5,612 nucleotides of DNA, from assembly GCA_009926195.1 (NCBI GenBank), contig RFPK01000136.1, forward strand, positions 1 to 5,612, written 5' to 3'. The position numbers and the translations under genes were made by a program. The notes beneath the pieces are model-generated. The model saw only the letters and a program-made list of their open reading frames with translations, ran no database searches and was not told where the DNA came from. This document shows positions 4,779 to 5,612 of this stretch, in pieces. Numbering within the stretch: the first letter of the stretch is position 1; every line of letters begins with the position of its first letter. Origin of the DNA: Synechococcaceae bacterium WB4_1_0192. Its GTDB lineage: Bacteria > Cyanobacteriota > Cyanobacteriia > PCC-6307 > Cyanobiaceae.

Positions 4779-5612
4779 TCAGGTGATCACGGTGGGCACC
4801 GTCATGCCCGTGCGCAGCTTGATCTCGGCCAGGTCGTCGATCGCGCTGATCAGATCGGCGAGGGCAGCCTGGGGATCCTGCTGCAGGTTGCCGCTGGGGG
4901 GCACGTAGCTCTCCAGGTAGACGCGCAGCGTGGCGCCCTGGGTGCCGGTGCCGGAGAGGCGCAGCACCACGCGGCTGCCGTCGTCGAGCAGCAGGCGCAG
5001 ACCCTGGCTGCTGGTGAGGGAGCCATCGACCGGATCGGTGTAGGCGAAGTCGTCGGCGGTGGCGATCGTGCGACCGGCGAAGCCCTGACCCACCAGGGTC
5101 GGCAGCATCGTCTTCATGCGGTCGTAGAGGCCATGGGCTGCGTCGCTGGCGATCGCCTCGTAGTCGTGACGCGAGTAGTAGTGGCGCCCGAAACGGCTCC
5201 AGTGGTCGGCCATGATCGCCGCCACCGAGGTGCGCTTGCGGGCCAGGATCTGCAGCCAGAACAGCACGGCCCAGAGGCCGTCCTTCTCGCGGATGTGATC
5301 GGAGCCGGTGCCGAAGCTCTCCTCACCGCAGAGGGTGATGCGGCCGGCATCGAGCAGGTTGCCGAAGAACTTCCAGCCCGTCGGCGTCTCAAAGCAGGGG
5401 ATGCCGAGCTCCCTGGCCACCACGTCGACGGCGGCGCTGGTGGGCATCGAGCGGGCCACGCCGGCCAGGCCCTTGGCATAGGCCGGCGCCAGGGTGGCAT
5501 TGGCGGTGAGCACCGCCAGGCTGTCGCTGGGGTTCACGAAGCAGTGGCGCCCCAGAATCATGTTGCGGTCGCCATCGCCGTCGCAGGCGGCGCCGAAGCG
5601 GTAGGCGTCGCC
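4779..5612 (-). CDS. pgm: Phosphoglucomutase, alpha-D-glucose-phosphate specific (C-terminal half, 5' end beyond window)
   Basis: This cytoplasmic enzyme interconverts glucose 1-phosphate and glucose 6-phosphate (EC 5.4.2.2), linking glycogen and nucleotide-sugar synthesis to central carbon metabolism. The window holds 277 C-terminal residues; the reading frame runs off the right edge, and the ATG at 5561 is internal. Visible signatures, in fragment numbering, are the metal-binding loop DGDGD (Asp11, Asp13, Asp15) followed by RNMILG; SMPTSAAVD and ETPTGWKFFGNL in domain 3; the sugar-recognition motif CGEESFGTGSDHIREKDGLW (GEES at 96-99); and the phosphate-binding RLSGTGT (218-224) in domain 4. 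The C-terminus TVPTVIT closely matches the eukaryote-like long PGM family. The catalytic phosphoserine (TASHNPGG region) would lie in the missing N-terminal half of about 270 residues. Nothing in the visible half suggests inactivation. It is convergent with the pump operon, 8 bases apart, so it is not co-transcribed with it. Confidence 0.97.
   Translation of the reverse strand, partial: GDAYRFGAACDGDGDRNMILGRHCFVNPSDSLAVLTANATLAPAYAKGLAGVARSMPTSAAVDVVARELGIPCFETPTGWKFFGNLLDAGRITLCGEESFGTGSDHIREKDGLWAVLFWLQILARKRTSVAAIMADHWSRFGRHYYSRHDYEAIASDAAHGLYDRMKTMLPTLVGQGFAGRTIATADDFAYTDPVDGSLTSSQGLRLLLDDGSRVVLRLSGTGTQGATLRVYLESYVPPSGNLQQDPQAALADLISAIDDLAEIKLRTGMTVPTVIT
5149..5156. repeat. HIP1 octamer GCGATCGC
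   Basis: This is an exact copy of the highly iterated palindrome common in many cyanobacterial genomes, here inside pgm. A single copy in GC-rich coding DNA is only weak support for a cyanobacterial origin. Confidence 0.35.

Noticed and set aside
4562..4786. Alternative plus-strand frame of 74 codons, rich in Trp and Cys
   Set aside because: It overlaps the better supported 94-residue gene, starts inside it and has no ribosome binding site. The Trp run comes from a (GTG)n stretch read out of frame.
1..5612. CRISPR arrays, tRNA or rRNA genes, insertion sequences, attachment sites or riboswitches
   Set aside because: I saw no regularly spaced repeats, transposase motifs, terminal inverted repeats or structured RNA signatures, and the window is almost fully occupied by the identified genes.

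Overview
The window is about 5.6 kb of G+C-rich DNA that is almost entirely coding. It contains a three-gene plus-strand cluster for a resistance-nodulation-division (RND) efflux pump, which meets the 3' half of a minus-strand phosphoglucomutase gene. The long-form alpha-phosphoglucomutase ending in TVPTVIT, the compact operon with 1-4 base overlaps, the high G+C at codon third positions and one HIP1 octamer (GCGATCGC) all fit a high-GC picocyanobacterium of the Cyanobium/Synechococcus type. This assignment is an inference from gene content and style. No ribosomal or photosynthesis marker is present to prove it.

Layout. Positions 1-98 are the flank upstream of the pump operon. They hold a short GC palindrome, a weak promoter candidate and possibly the start of a divergent minus-strand gene. 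Positions 99-1199 encode the periplasmic adaptor (membrane fusion protein), a probable lipoprotein that I start at GTG 99 because of its Shine-Dalgarno sequence and signal peptide. Positions 1196-4486 encode the 1096-residue inner-membrane RND transporter of the HAE1/AcrB type, overlapping the adaptor by ATGA. Positions 4486-4770 encode an unrecognised 94-residue protein with two predicted membrane helices, overlapping the transporter by TGATG and carrying a strong ribosome binding site. After a GC-rich hairpin and only 8 intergenic bases, positions 4779-5612 (minus strand) hold the C-terminal half of phosphoglucomutase, cut by the window edge.

How they work together. The transporter uses proton-motive force through its Asp-Asp/Lys/Arg relay. 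The adaptor would link it to an outer-membrane channel of the TolC family, which is not encoded here. The third gene sits where an outer-membrane factor is often found, but it encodes a small membrane protein and may be a pump accessory. Phosphoglucomutase (glycogen and sugar-phosphate metabolism) is convergent and probably functionally unrelated.

The most interesting departures from textbook pumps are a glycine-zipper hydrophobic insert of about 34 residues, with an apparent internal duplication, between TM6 and TM7 of the transporter; the translationally coupled 94-residue membrane protein; and an adaptor whose coiled-coil hairpin looks exactly one heptad shorter in each arm than E. coli AcrA. 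Comparisons with AcrA, AcrB and human PGM1 rest on recalled sequences, not on alignments run here.
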